Assembly (NCBI GenBank): GCA_022419385.1
Contig: JAJUBI010000001.1
Span: forward strand, 4,278,001-4,342,000
Length of the DNA stretch: 64,000 bases
DNA from: Paraconiothyrium sp. Pb-2020
Taxonomy: Eukaryota; Ascomycota; Dothideomycetes; Pleosporales; Didymosphaeriaceae
Direction: 5' to 3'
Shown: one piece after another, positions 24,499 through 36,245 of the stretch
Numbering within the stretch: position 1 is the first letter of the stretch
How the letters are laid out: every line of letters begins with the position of its first letter
Notes under the pieces: generated by a model
What the model saw: the letters and a program-made list of their open reading frames with translations, nothing else
Database searches by the model: none
Told to the model about the DNA's origin: nothing
Translations under genes and position numbers: made by a program

Positions 24499-25689
24499 CG
24501 AGCACAGAAAGCTGGGTTAGAGCCGAGTGTTCCGAAAGCTGACAAAGTGGTGAATAGCTCCCGGATAACTCTAGGAAGCACGCGGAAGATGCACGTCAAG
24601 ACCACGCTCAAGTGGAGCTCGCCAGGTCTAGCGAGCTAATCGAACAACCGCGTAGCAGGTGCACAATCTGGAAGCTGGCGGAAGCAGCGGAGAGCGCGCA
24701 TGGATGACATTGAACACGGTGCAATCGGCCGGATTTGGCGGGAACAACTCACTTTTGTCAGGCTGACGGTCACCGACCCCGCGGTGCCGGCGATGGGACT
24801 TTCAGAAATGCGCAGCGGAATTGTGCGAAGTCGCCGAGCGGATAAAAGAGAGGAAGACGTCGCAAGGCACAAAACTTTGCCTCCAACACAGGCGGATCGG
24901 GGCGATATGCACGTCTCGGAGAGCTTGCAGCTTGCATGCGGCGGCGCGGAGGTGTCGCAGCGCTTGGCGGTTACGTCGGAACTAGGCCGGATGTGAATGC
25001 TGATGCACGCGCGCTTCAGGCGACGTTCCAAGGTTTGACCGAGTCAGCAAGGTCAATTGTCTCACCGCATGATTAGAAACCAATGTCGATCCGCTCAATT
25101 GTGCTGCGCTGACGCATGACGCTGAATTCTACAAGTAGTCATCGATCTATAGGGCTTCCAGGAATGCGGAGGCGAGGCCGAGGTGCGGACAGCTATCGAT
25201 AACCTTATCGGACAAAGGTCCCGGAAACAGCACACCGTATTCGTTCTGCCCAGGTGTCGTCCATGCATCGTGATTATGATACATTGCAATGATCCGTCAA
25301 CGCGTATCACGTATACCATGATGATTTTTCAAACGATCAATCGATGACTGTGATCAAGATATCAGAGGCAACTCAACGTTTGGATGCCATGCCACTAAAA
25401 GGGAGAAGCTTCTGCTTTTAGTATACCTATAGCGGACCATTGGCAGGCACAGACACGGTAGACGCAAATATGGCATATCCCTCTAACTCCTGGTATTCAC
25501 CATGAAATAAGGCTCCGTATCACATCCACGTCTGCATCACATCATTCATACGAACGAACAAGCTCCGTCGTCTGTCCCAATCCAGAAAGACCTCGGCACT
25601 AGCGTCATGTTTAACGACTAAGCACATCGCACCCTTCTACAGCTTCATCACACAGCTTTCACCCATCTAACAAGCTTCAAACACTTAAA
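24499..25689. other. 1.2 kb intergenic, nothing recognised
   Basis: This divergent gap serves the VPS62-like gene and the small membrane protein gene. It holds only short overlapping frames. Confidence 0.45.
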
Positions 25690-26172
25690 ATGGCATCAGG
25701 CACTTTCGGACCCCACCCCATCCTATTAGGCACCAGCCTCGCATACGGCCTGCTAAGCCTAGGCCACACGGTACACCCACCCACCTCCTCACCAACACTT
25801 CTCTACTAACGCCTACCTCAGGCTAAAGGCCTCGAGCAATTCAAGCATCCCTCCACGAACCAGCTCCCCCTATGGCTCCGTGGCGCCTCCAAGATAGGCT
25901 GGTATGAGGGTAGCGTTTGGTTTGTGATCGCGGGCGTTCTGAACTACAAATGGAGTCAGACGGGTCTCGTCGATTTGGCAGACAAGACCGTTGCCAGCTT
26001 GTTGATTAGTTTACTGTTCGGGGCTGGAGCAGGCGTGAGTACGCTCGACCTGGCAGTGTGTGCTCATGCTGACCTTTGAGTGTAGTATTGGCGCGTTAAT
26101 GATAGGCCAACCGCTGGAGTTCTGTTCGTTGTGGGTCTTTTACAGGCTGCTGGTGCAAGGCAAGCTTCGTGA
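25690..26172 (+). CDS. Small multi-helix membrane protein of unknown function
   Basis: Three exons, 25690-25770, 25822-26034, 26086-26172, all in phase 0 with two 51 nt introns; the first has a perfect TACTAAC branch site. The product is 126 aa. Hydrophobic segments lie near residues 9-24 (ILLGTSLAYGLLSLGH), 48-62 (GSVWFVIAGVLNYKW), 76-92 (VASLLISLLFGAGAG) and 107-120 (AGVLFVVGLLQAAGA). Between them is the polar block AKGLEQFKHPSTNQLPLWLR. This looks like a compact conserved membrane protein that splicing hides from single-frame searches. I do not know its function or location. Confidence 0.75.
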
Positions 26173-26504
26173 ATATGCCGCAAACAGCGCATGTGCTACA
26201 TGGCTGAGTATAATTGACTACATTACCCTAGTGGGTGAAGTTCACGCTGAATGTCTGTTGTGTTGTTGTACAAGAGGGTTGCAGAGAGAAGGAAAAGGAA
26301 ATCATATTCGTGTCCATGTCACGGCCAAATAGAGCTCGTGAGACATATTATGCTTCGTTCATCGGGAACATAAGCCCAATATCGCGAAGGTGACTATCGC
26401 AAACCCATGACGTCCCCAGTTTTTATTTTGCCATAACCGCCGATTGCATGTTGCATCGTTCGCGCCAACTTCCCGCCATGAACTCATCCCTTTAACTTAA
26501 AGTC

Positions 26505-27651
26505 CTACTGCTCAGCAACCTTCTCATTGGTCCCACCGGTGGACTCGTTGGTGGACTCCTCGGGCACCGCAGTAGGAGCGTCCGTGGAGATTGTCGAGGA
26601 GCTAGCCGAGCTCGCAACAGATTCTTCGTAGGTAACTTTGACTTTGACCTTTCGATCGCCATTCGCAAGGAGTCGCTGTAGGCGCTGTACGTAGTGGTCC
26701 TCCATGCTATGCTTGGGATTGAGGGTGTACTCATCGCATGCAAGCTGCTCTAGCCGCAAAAACGCCCGCTCGGCGGCATCCTCGACCTCTTCAGCCCAGG
26801 TGCTCTTTTCCGTGACTCCGCTAACAGCTCCGTCGCTCTTGATTGTGTCAAAAGAGCCGCCGCGTGTATGTGAACCGTTATTTGCGGGGACAGCTTGAGT
26901 AGAAGAGGTGGCACACTTCGCAGGTCCGGTTACAGGCAGGTCCTTGCTCGAGAATTGGACATACTCCTCAATGCGTGGATTAAGTCGAGCGGATCCGAGC
27001 GCAATGGGAATGGCAGCTGGGGTAGGAGAGATGAGCGGGGCTGCAGTCTTATTGCGAGTAAATCTAAGCCGCGGATACCAAGTCAGTGCGAGTCAGAATA
27101 GGGTGGACGTTTACCTCGTATGCGTCTCAGCCAGGCGGGAAAGAGATCTTCTTATCTGCCATAAAGAGACACCCACTTCGTACCCGCCTGCTTACTTACT
27201 TAGATGCGGTCCAGTTTCCGGTAGCACGACCAGTAGAGCTCGTGTCGTCCTCAATGCTCTCGCTCTCACCCTCCTCGGCCGATGTCGCGACGGAGCGGCT
27301 GCTCGAGGCGCAATCCGAATCTTTGCGGGGCGAGGTGCGCTCGTGGAGCTTGAGCTGGGCCAAGCGGTCTCCGAGAAGACTGAAACCACGGCTTCGCGTG
27401 ACGCGATAGACGGACGGGGCAGGAGAGAAGGCTTCGGGGGTGTTGATGGGAGGGCTAGGTAGCATAGCAACGTCGGCTTGCTCGTTCAAGTCCTCTTGGA
27501 TTGGGCCCAGAATCCGACCGACAGCATCGAAGTCGGGGTGTGTACCATTGTTATTCCCAGTGGAAGACTCTGTACACGGTGTTGGGTTTGGAGGCGTCGG
27601 CGCTCCCGAGGTCGAACTAAGGGACATCACCTTTGTCGCAATTGTGCTCAT
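26505..27651 (-). CDS. Unknown Ser/Thr-rich protein
   Basis: Exons 27200-27651 and 26505-27063 are joined across a 136 nt intron (GTAAGT donor, TTAG acceptor) to give 336 aa. The first half is low-complexity with VTRSRGFSLLGDRLAQLKLHE as its only ordered-looking segment. The second half contains a helical block with WAEEVEDAAERAFLRLEQLA and MEDHYVQRLQRLLANGDRK, then an acidic Ser/Thr tail. No membrane helix, signal peptide or catalytic motif is visible. It is probably a real gene because the two halves join exactly in frame and the C-terminal helices are charged and non-random. Function not assigned. Confidence 0.7.
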
Positions 27652-27989
27652 GATGGCTATCAGTCGCGGGTAATTAGTTGTTGAAGTTAGTTGACCTTGT
27701 GGATGAGAGCGAGGTTTGCTGCTCGGGGTTGAGCGGGGTTTTACTCACGTGGTTATACGCTTGCCGCGTCCAGTGAATGCTTCGAGGGAACAGATACGGG
27801 TGAAGGCGGCAATCACAAATAGTTGTCGAATGACGAGCAATTGTGATTGAAGGTGCATTCCGACAAATGATTTATACGTGAAGTGGTAGTGCCACTGCGC
27901 TCGAAGCGGCGACAAGGCGGTTTGTGCGGGAGGCGGGGAGCGTGCCTTCCTTATTCAACTTCAGATGACTACCTCTTGCCCCAGGAAAC

Positions 27990-29026
27990 TCAAGGACCCG
28001 ACGCAGTGACGCCGCTACCCCGCGATCTGTGACGTATGGCTTCGAATTCCCCAGACGGCGTGCGGAAGACCGAAGTACTGGAAGGCAGGTTGTGCAGCGC
28101 AACGGGCTCCGTCGCCGGGCCACCCTGCCGGTTGCGGGTCCTCGAGCAAGCAGGGGACAGCCCACCAACACCGTCGTTGGTCGATATGCCACGCTTGCTT
28201 CTGCTTCGAAGCCAAGGAAGGAGGTTGTAGTAGCCTCCGCATGCGAAGACCCCAATCCACAAGACAAGCTCCGTTCCATAGATGACAAGACCAAGAATAT
28301 CCAGCTCCGGTTGGAACAGCACCGAGACCAAGGAAAACAAATCTCCCGCAGCATCAATCCCTACAAAGAGGAACGAGATGCCGCGGACAGTGCGATGGAT
28401 ATAAATGTCTAGGTAGTGGCGGAGCACACCGGCCGCAAGCAATGCAGCCGAAAGAACAGCCATGAGAGTCAGCGGCCATTGGAGTTTCTTATCTTGTGCA
28501 ATGCGTAGAGCGAAGATCAAGGCTGCTTGGATGCCACCTAAGATACAAGCCACGGGGATGACCAGGCCAAGGGAGCGCGGGACCGACCATTTCTGCATTG
28601 GAAGTCAGCGCCTTGTAGATGGTGTAGTATCTGAAAAGAATAAGATGTCACCTTCTCGTAGTAGTAGCACTGGATCCAGGTCACCAGGCTCAACAATGTC
28701 AATATCTGTGGCTGTATTCTCAACGCAATGTTGAAGTCTTTGACAATATTGTAGACACCTAGCGGCACGCCTGCGCAAGCCCATAGCATCATCATCGTAG
28801 GCTGGAGACCTGTAGCATTATGCCGGCGATAGTTTATCACTATCTGTGGGATCAACTGACTCTGTAAATACCTACCTCAATCAATTCATTGCCACGGGAG
28901 GAGCTACAAACCTGAACAGACCAGCAGACCTTTGAAGCATTAATTTCACGTGTCATTGTAATAACAAAGTACTCCACATACGGCGCCTATTGTCCCCAGC
29001 ACGTTCGCTGCCACAGGTACATCCAT
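27990..29026 (-). CDS. PQ-loop membrane protein
   Basis: Four exons: 28982-29026, 28912-28929 (18 nt), 28652-28855, 27990-28592; 289 aa. The join across the 18 nt microexon makes GTIGAVCWSVQLIPQIVINY, a classic first PQ-loop helix with the Pro-Gln pair. A second repeat (HRTVRGISFLFVGIDAAGDLFSLV) is degenerate and lacks PQ. Seven hydrophobic helices are visible, followed by a hydrophilic tail of about 70 residues. PQ-loop proteins include lysosomal/vacuolar amino-acid exporters and related solute carriers; substrate here is unknown. Confidence 0.87.
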
Positions 29027-29411
29027 TTTGCTATGTCCGATGAATAGTGAGATGAAGAAGAGATGACAGCAGCTCGGTCCAACATTTATAGAGGTTACGC
29101 CAAGATGTGGTTGGCTAGGTTGGTTGGTCGATTCGAAAGCAACATTGCTCTCGACTCATGTCTCAAGCTACAATCGAAGTATTAAGCTTTATTCATTGCG
29201 TAGGTGTACATAAGAGAAATCATCCGAACTGCTATGAAGCGATAAACGACAGTTGTGTGAAGTCCTTCTATCCAATCGGCTGCTCCAGAGCACCGCGACA
29301 AGGATCCCTTGCGCCACTAGCCCGCCTCGGACGAACTTCTCGCATTTCAAAGCATCGCAGCCACTTGAACAGACACCACACTCTTTTATACACTCATTCT
29401 CAGGCAGGAAG

Positions 29412-30023
29412 ATGGCGCCAGGACCGATAGAACAGCTAGATTCGGAGCAAACAGAGACAAAACCAGTACCCAAGCTGTCCAAGGGTGTTGTGCTAGGTCC
29501 AGACGGCAAGCCGTAAGTACCATGTCCGAATATATATTTCGAGCACCCGCAGCTCGGATACACAGGAACCACACTTACTGATTACATATTGAAATACAGA
29601 TGCCGTACCTGCACCGACGTGTCCTCCCTCTTCGCCATGACAAAAGGCACAACTAAAAAGCGCCCCGCCCTCCCCACCGACTGCCCTCCCGATGTCGCGC
29701 AACTCGGCCGCTCCTCTTGGACACTCCTTCACTCGATCACCGCGCAATATCCTGAAAACCCGTCCCCTGAAAAGCAAGCTGAGACGAGCACCTTCATGAG
29801 GACGTTCGCAAAGCTATATCCATGTTGGCACTGCGCCGGCGATTTCCAGGACTGGATGCAGAACGGGAACGCGCCGCGGGTGAGCTCGCGGGAGGAGTTT
29901 GGACGCTGGATGTGCGAGGCGCATAATGCGGTGAATGTAAAGCTGGGCAAGAGTGTGTTTGATTGTGGGAGGTGGGAAGAGAGGTGGAGGACTGGGTGGA
30001 AAGACGGAAGATGCGACTTCTAA
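29412..30023 (+). CDS. ERV1: Mitochondrial FAD-linked sulfhydryl oxidase ERV1
   Basis: Exons 29412-29512 and 29600-30023 with an 87 nt intron; 174 aa. The N-terminal shuttle disulfide is CRTC (35-38). The Erv/ALR domain follows with WTLLHSITAQYP, the redox-active CWHC (109-112) next to FAD, and CEAHNAVNVKLGKSVFDC (139-156), which binds the isoalloxazine and provides the structural disulfide. In the intermembrane space this enzyme reoxidises Mia40 and passes electrons to cytochrome c or oxygen. The ATG at 29412 was preferred because the upstream extension begins only at a TTG. An extra Cys near the C-terminus (172) is present. Confidence 0.95.
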
Positions 30024-30408
30024 GGGAATAGGGCCGTGTGTATGATATGTGTATACGGGAAGAGATTGCTTGGCGAGGCATTCGCGACGCGTTACGTTGT
30101 ATGCAGCATTGGGCGGCGTCAGGATACCATCTCATCTTCGGCACGGAAGCTTCCAATCAAGTGTGTGATATATGGAAATATTCAGCAATGTGCCTTTCAT
30201 GCGCATTTGTATTACCAACTGTCTTAACTTGTCAGGACGGACAAAGGACATGACATCCTACATCTGCAACGGTACCCACCCTTCGCTACCACGGACAAAG
30301 CCCTCCAGCTGATCTCGGCGCACGACATCTTCACCGTCACCACTTGCCCTTCCTCTATCTATAACATCCGCGATGCCTACGATATGAGCCCCTCAGCATG
30401 CCTTCAAA

Positions 30409-31152
30409 ATGCCTGCCTCCACTGTTGGAATGGCCGTGGGCGACACACATCCCTCCGTCTCCTACCCCAAGCTCATCTCCGACCATCCCAAGCAGACCAC
30501 CACCAACGACACCAGCGTCACACGCCTAGATCGCGACTCCGCCATCGCCCTCGGCATCCTTCTCCTCTTTCTCCTACTTCTCGCCATCTCCTGGTACGCC
30601 ACCTCCCGCATCCGCCAGCACAGAGCCGCCATTCACGAAGCAGAAGCGCGTCACTTCTCTGTATCCGCGAATCGTCATCTTTCCCGGACCGAGGCGGTTG
30701 CTAACGGCATCACGGCGTATCGAATCTTCAAAGTTGAGCGGAGCGTCTCAAAGAAGGGGAGAGAGAATTTGGTGGGGAGGGAGAGTGTTTCGAGGGTGAG
30801 GGGAGAAAGTGTATCCACGTTGCCGCGGTACGAGGAGAGGAATAGGAGGCATAGTATGGGTGCGCTGAGTGAAAGGGAGAGACAGAGAAGGTGGTGGGGG
30901 AGTGTTGCAGCGCATGGGACGACGACGAGGGCGGATGAGGAGCTCCCACCACTACCAGCGAGTCCTCTATTAGAGAATTTGGCGTACCCCAGTCCTAGTG
31001 CTTCTTTGAGTATAAGGGCTTCTGTTGCTGGTGACTTCCATGATGACATTCGGCAAATTGAGACGGAGCAGCCGAGCGAGAGGCATGGGAGTGTTGATGT
31101 GGGTTCTTCTCAAAACGGCAAGGTCGAGAAGTGGATGGCGGAGAAGGTCTAG
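30409..31152 (+). CDS. Single-pass membrane protein of unknown function
   Basis: One 247-residue frame. A strong transmembrane helix lies at about 45-66 (IALGILLLFLLLLAISWYA), followed by RIRQHRAA and a long Ser/Arg-rich, probably cytosolic tail (ERERQRRWWGS, a Pro-rich ELPPLPASPLL segment). No signal peptide is predicted by eye, so it could be a type III anchor. Immediately upstream another frame (about 30234-30440) stays open and reads Cys-containing, protein-like sequence (FTVTTCPSSIYN), so the true gene might begin earlier with an intron I could not place. Function unknown. Confidence 0.6.
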   Translation: MPASTVGMAVGDTHPSVSYPKLISDHPKQTTTNDTSVTRLDRDSAIALGILLLFLLLLAISWYATSRIRQHRAAIHEAEARHFSVSANRHLSRTEAVANGITAYRIFKVERSVSKKGRENLVGRESVSRVRGESVSTLPRYEERNRRHSMGALSERERQRRWWGSVAAHGTTTRADEELPPLPASPLLENLAYPSPSASLSIRASVAGDFHDDIRQIETEQPSERHGSVDVGSSQNGKVEKWMAEKV

Positions 31153-31563
31153 TCAAGGCCTTGCAAGGATGAGAATGCGGGATGAGGGTTTGGGTCACTG
31201 GGAAGTAGAAGTTCCCTCCCACGGCACGTCTGGTCCTTGTCATACGATAAGCAAATATCTTGACGGAGACGATCTTTCACGAAGCTTTCGTTATTGTGTG
31301 ACTGTATGATGCTTGATTCATTTTGTAATAAAATCGGGTCCTTGATTTTCACCCAGTACTCCTACCGCTGGCCAGATATATCTTGTATTCTGGAGTTCGA
31401 GAGAACCGTCCCCGCACATGGTCATTACTCTGCATAAGAGCTTCGGCCTGCTCATCGCTCAGATGGCCATAAGTACGTCGTTATTCAAGCCCCGTCTATC
31501 CAAGCGCCCACATATGCGTGAAGCAAAGTTAGATGATACCTTTACGGCAGGCTGAGAAAGAGA

Positions 31564-32836
31564 TTATCGCATGATCTCCTGGAAGATGAGGACTGGGTGA
31601 CATTAGCATGCACAGTTTGATTGCAGAGGATCCAGTGACATACGCTTCAATTGCTCCTTGGTGAGGTTGTCCTTGTTCTTGTCGAAGTCGAAGAACTCCT
31701 CTGGAATAGGATCCGCAGTAGGCTCGTCATCTGGGTCGTGGTAAGGCTCAAGATATGGGTGCTTCAACGCGTCCTCGACTGTGATACGCTTGACCGGGTT
31801 GAACGCGAGGAGGCGCTCCAGAAGGTCCAGGGCGAGGTCAGAGGTCTTGGGGAACATAGCCTTCCACGGAATCTTCTTCTTGAATGGAAGCGATCGAATA
31901 TACTCCCGAGCACGGCGAGACTTGATACCATAGTAGTCTTCCATAGTCGGCGTGCCAAGCACATCGAGGATGAGGGTAAGCTGGTGGTGGTCTGCAGTCA
32001 CACATTAGTCGGTCGTTCACACATTGGTAGTCACACTACTGACAGTCCTTGCCGGGAAACAGGGGCTTGCCGCTCAGCATCTCGGCAAGAATGCATCCCA
32101 CACTCCATACGTCAATGGCTTTGGTGTACTCCTTGAACGTGAGCATGATTTCTGGTGCTCGGTACCAACGCGTAGCAACGTATTCCGTCATGAAACCCGA
32201 ATTGTCTTCGGTGGAGGCGGCCGATCGTGCGAGACCAAAATCGCAGACCTTAAGATCGCAATTGGCGTTGAGGAGCAAGTTAGAAGGCTTAAGATCACGA
32301 TGTAGGACGTTGGCTGAGTGCATCGCTTTGAGAGCGCGCAGGGTCTGGTAGATGAAGTATTGGCAGTGATCGTCGGAAAGCTCCTGCGTACGAATGACAC
32401 GGTGCATGTCTGTCTCCATGAGTTCCTGCGAGCAATTAGCATAGGAGTTTAGGCACCGGATGAAGCTCGCATACCTGGATCAGATAAACCTCAGTGAAAG
32501 TCTCGTAATTCCTAGGTTTCTGGATATCGAGGATGGAGATGATGTTCTCATGGTTGAAGTAGCGCAGGAGCTTCATCTCTCGCAGCGTTCTCAGACAGAA
32601 CATGGAATGATCGAAAGGTGTGATCTTCTTAATGGCGACCTTTTGGCCTGACGGCTTGTGTAGCGCGGAGCTGTTTCAAGGTCAGGAACCACTGTGACAT
32701 GTGACAGGCTGACTGGTAGAGCTTACCAGACCACTCCATATGCACCCTCACCAACCACATCTTGGATATCGTATTGCTCCGACACATTGAAGGAGATCTT
32801 CCTCGAGCTACCGCTCCCTGTGGGTGCGCGAGACAT
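31564..32836 (-). CDS. PMK1: Fus3/Kss1-type MAP kinase (Pmk1 ortholog)
   Basis: Five exons: 32727-32836, 32475-32670, 32044-32425, 31644-31991, 31564-31592; 354 aa, the exact size of the pathogenicity MAPK family. Features: GEGAYGVV glycine loop, VAIKKI lysine, HRDLKPSN catalytic loop (144 on), CDFGLA, and the TEY activation motif at 182-184 followed by YVATRWYRAPE. The 29 nt last exon encodes LLIFQEIMR, the conserved end. The family relays pheromone, surface-sensing and invasive-growth signals downstream of Ste7/Ste11-type kinases; in many plant pathogens it is required for infection structures. Its upstream flank is unusually long and gene-free. Confidence 0.97.
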
Positions 32837-35462
32837 TGCAGCGGCCTCTCGGGGGGTGTGCGCGGGTGCGCGAGGCGGGTCGAGGGGTGAGCTGCTGCTC
32901 ACTTTCTAAGACTGTCGCAGTGACGGCAGCCTAGGTCTGGGGGAAATGGTGTCAGCAGGTTGTTCCATTGTTTGTTGGTGGAAACAGCGACGGCGTCTTG
33001 TTCTCGATCAGGCAGGCGCCAGTGGCCAATCATCGAGTCTTTAGGCCGCGCTTGAAGGGAGCTTGCTCGGAGCCGCTTGCCGTTGCGATGGAGATGAACG
33101 GGAGACGCCCTTGAACATAGTAACACGCATGTTATGGGCTGCCCGTTCAGTGCTCAAGTCTTAGCGGAAAAGCACCTACCGATTCGATGACGCCGCAGCC
33201 TCGGAGGGTCTGACCTGCCGTCTGTAGTGTATAGGGTCGCTCCTTCTGCGTTGCGATGCGTGCAACTCCAAACGCTTGTATTCGAAAACTGTCGGGTTAC
33301 GGCCCGCGGACAATGTGTGTGTGTGGGACGAAAGGCGAATCTGGCGGTGGGTCGACGGGCAGCGCGACGTTCGCGTAGGAGACGGAGGAGGGGGAGTGTG
33401 GAAGTAGCGGGGCGGCGGGAGGAATACGATTCACAGAGGGGCGTGTCGGGGCTGCGCGATGTGAGCTGGTGCCCTGTTCACGGTCGAGGTGCGCACGGCG
33501 AGCGGCAACGGCGTGGGCAGGAGCGAGGATTTGCAGACGTGGCAGCGTACCTGTTCTGTTCAACTGCGTCGCTGGCAGTGCACGAGGAGTCGCCCGCAGA
33601 AGGGTTCAGCTATCGCGTGGGGCGGGTGCTGGGTAGACTACCAGGTGGGATGGCGGGGCTCTCGCTGCAGCTCGCTCCTGAAGCGGCACGACAATGCAGT
33701 TCGCAGCACACGTCGGAATGCAGATGGATGGGATGGACGCAAGGAGCGCTGGGAGCTGTCACGGCATTATAACGCGCGCTCGAGCCTGCGATGGCGAAGG
33801 TGCAGCACTGGACCGTCGTTAGCCCTCTGCAACGCCCGCCCGCACGAGCAAGAGAGGGAGCTAGCCGCTGGGGACTGGAGACACACGATTCGCCCGCCCG
33901 CCGCCTGCGCCGCCTGATTGGCCCGCCGCCTCGTCTCTGTCTCACGCTCCCATTGGGACCTCCATCGTGAATCACTCCAGACCCAGTCCTGTGATTTCTG
34001 CACCTCACACGCCCCAGCTGCACCGCCCCAGTGCGCTGCCTGCCCGTCGCTCTTCGGCTGCCACACACCGTCACACGGCGCTCACGTCCCCAGCGTGCGG
34101 CCTGCATGCGTGCAAACGTGCCGGCTTCTGCGCCCGCTTCGTCGGCGTTTTGGACTTCCCATCCCGCATTCCAAATCACAAACACGCTGGAATAGCCTTT
34201 GAGCTGCTCAGCGACGTCGCTCGCCCCATATCGTCACATCGCAACCCGTCTCAGGCTGTAGGTCCAGGCCAAGCTTCGTAGGGCAGCATCTGAAACCTCG
34301 CTCGCGTTTCCGCGAACCATCCTGCAGGGGCTAAGTTGCATCTCTGCGGCGCCTATACCTAGCGTGTCCACGTCTCAGACACCCGTATCCATGCGGCTGT
34401 ATACATTTCCGAGACCATTGGACAGCGCAACTCCAACTCATCTTTCTACCATCCAGTGGCGCCCAATCGTAGCAGCTCCTGCACCCAAACCTACACGACG
34501 AGAATCGTCCTTTTTGCCAATTTACTTATGACGTCCCGCTGTCTGTCTTTCCAGGCTCATGTTTGATCCAGAGCAAGCCGACCTTCTCGAACCGTTTCAA
34601 GTCTGCCAGCCGAACACTATCCCTGCCACATCCGCACTGCCACGATATATCGATAACTTCACGGCTGACTATTGTTTTAGCACCTGAGGCAATCACTCCT
34701 GTCGCCTTGATCCGTGTTGACTCCTGCATCGGGTGTCTATTCCCTGATTCCGATGAAAAGTTCGGGGTTCCAACGGCTTACAAACGTTAACCATAACACC
34801 GCCATCCGGGCATGAGCACCCGACGAACGAATGGATCATCTGCGTAACAGTCATTTGCGCTCTACCATGGCAGCGGACACCGGCTGGACCAGACCCCCAT
34901 GGTAGTGATACAACTACTTCTATGGACCACTCGACTGTCGTCGTGTAGGAAATCCGCGTCGCTGGAAGTTCACCTAAAAACTGCGTAGGGAGCCAGGGGT
35001 ACAAATTCGAGCACGTGGCTTGGCCGAGGTAACATACCTGCAGGGTCCCGGACCGTTCCATGAAACCACTGGGGGACGGTACCCCACGATATGGTTCGTG
35101 CTCATGCGTAAATTCGCGCAGACTACAGCTATTTCCCTACGCGGCAAAGTGATCCAGTGTCCTTACGTGCTTTTTTGAAGCTGCTTTGACAACTTTCTTT
35201 TCACAGAGCGGTTCAGTCCCGCCACAGAGAAGATATCGTTTAAGACCACGCGGACCACTGTGATCGGAATCGTGATTATTAACAACAACGCCCTCCTCCA
35301 TGTTATCTGCAACGCTCATAAAGATCAGATTCATTACCATACTTTGTTTTGAAGCCATTGTGCAAGTCATGCTTGCACAAAAAGAAACGATGCTGGAGAT
35401 ATCATACTCCATCTGTCCAAGCTCAAAAAGAAGGCAGGCAACCAAAATTAGATGATAGGAAA
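32837..35462. other. Long GC-rich flank upstream of the MAP kinase
   Basis: About 2.6 kb without a convincing gene. The part from 32840 to 34300 is GC-rich with CT-rich tracts, so many frames stay open by chance on both strands, but they lack motifs and contradict one another. It probably contains a long 5' UTR and promoter for the kinase. A run of CpG-containing Ser/Pro/Arg codons explains the apparent ORFs at 33227-33917 and 33610-34185. Confidence 0.45.
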
Positions 35463-35549
35463 GCGGTGAACCAGGTTTGAACTGGTGACCTTCAGGAACC
35501 ACAAGTATCAGTACTGCAGCCCGCTGCTCTACCACTGAGCTATCACCGC
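35463..35549 (-). tRNA. tRNA-Cys (GCA) with a short intron
   Basis: On the minus strand the gene begins GCGGTGATAGCTCAGTGGTA and ends CCTGGTTCACCGC. The acceptor stem GCGGTGA pairs with TCACCGC, the D arm is GCTC/GAGC, and the T arm is ACCAG-TTCAAAC-CTGGT. The anticodon loop CTGCAG places U33 before anticodon GCA (cysteine). About 17 nt after position 37 do not fit the cloverleaf and are read as the usual nuclear tRNA intron. The 3' half of the anticodon stem then pairs CCTG with CGGG, with an imperfect G27-A43 end. Internal A and B boxes are intact. Confidence 0.85.
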
Positions 35550-36162
35550 AGAAAACGTGCTTTCCTAGCCACAATCACCAACATATGTATCTATATAGCA
35601 TGCAAAAACGTTGGAACACTTGTGTATTCACTCTCGAACATGCTGGCATTGCACAATTAGACTTTCGCTTTCGTGCGATGGTGCAATATGACGTTCGCTT
35701 GCCCCGCAGCGAAGGACCACACAGTCCTCAATTTGACAGCTAGCGTATACATATCCCCACTTGAACTGCACACAAAAGAGCTTCTACACGTCTGATGAAG
35801 ACATCTCTCACGAGTCCTTTAGTACACTGGACTACACTGCAAGTCATGACTGGATTGCAAGGTTCTCACAATCGCTGGGCCCTGTTCCCCCAAATTCCAT
35901 GTCCAAAGACCGACTGGAACTATCAATGTAGACATTTGCTCAATACAAAAACAAACTTACCTCTACTGCTTCATTGATCCAGGAATTACTAACGATTGGT
36001 TTTATTCATTAATTGGACACAAAGATCATCATCAAGTAGGAGATGCTAGCCATGCCCCTATTGTTAACGTTCGAGTTATCTGCTCATCGAAGGCAACATT
36101 CCCATCAACATTATATTTGTACGAGACATTATGTAGATGGATAATCCAGATTCTGACTCATG

Positions 36163-36245
36163 TTGATGCATTAGGGGACCACAGTCCCGTAGTTCTGGAA
36201 GCTAAACAGATTTAGCTCGAGTTGCACACACCTAATACTTCGAAC
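36163..36245 (+). pseudogene. 5S rRNA-like relic
   Basis: The segment around 36183-36209 reads TCCCGTAGTTCTGGAAGCTA then AACAG, close to the 5S core TCCCGT..GATCTCGGAAGCTAAGCAG. Some 22 nt later CCTAATACTTCGAACG echoes the 5S CTGGTTAGTACTTGGATGG block at the right distance. The ends do not pair well and the rest is diverged, so it is a degenerate copy. In Pezizomycotina 5S genes are dispersed singly, which fits. Similarity is from memory of the eukaryotic consensus, without alignment. Confidence 0.45.

Noticed and set aside
33227..34185. Long overlapping open frames on both strands upstream of the MAP kinase
   Set aside because: They arise in GC-rich sequence where stop codons are rare, conflict with one another, and contain only Arg/Ser/Pro-rich translation without domains.
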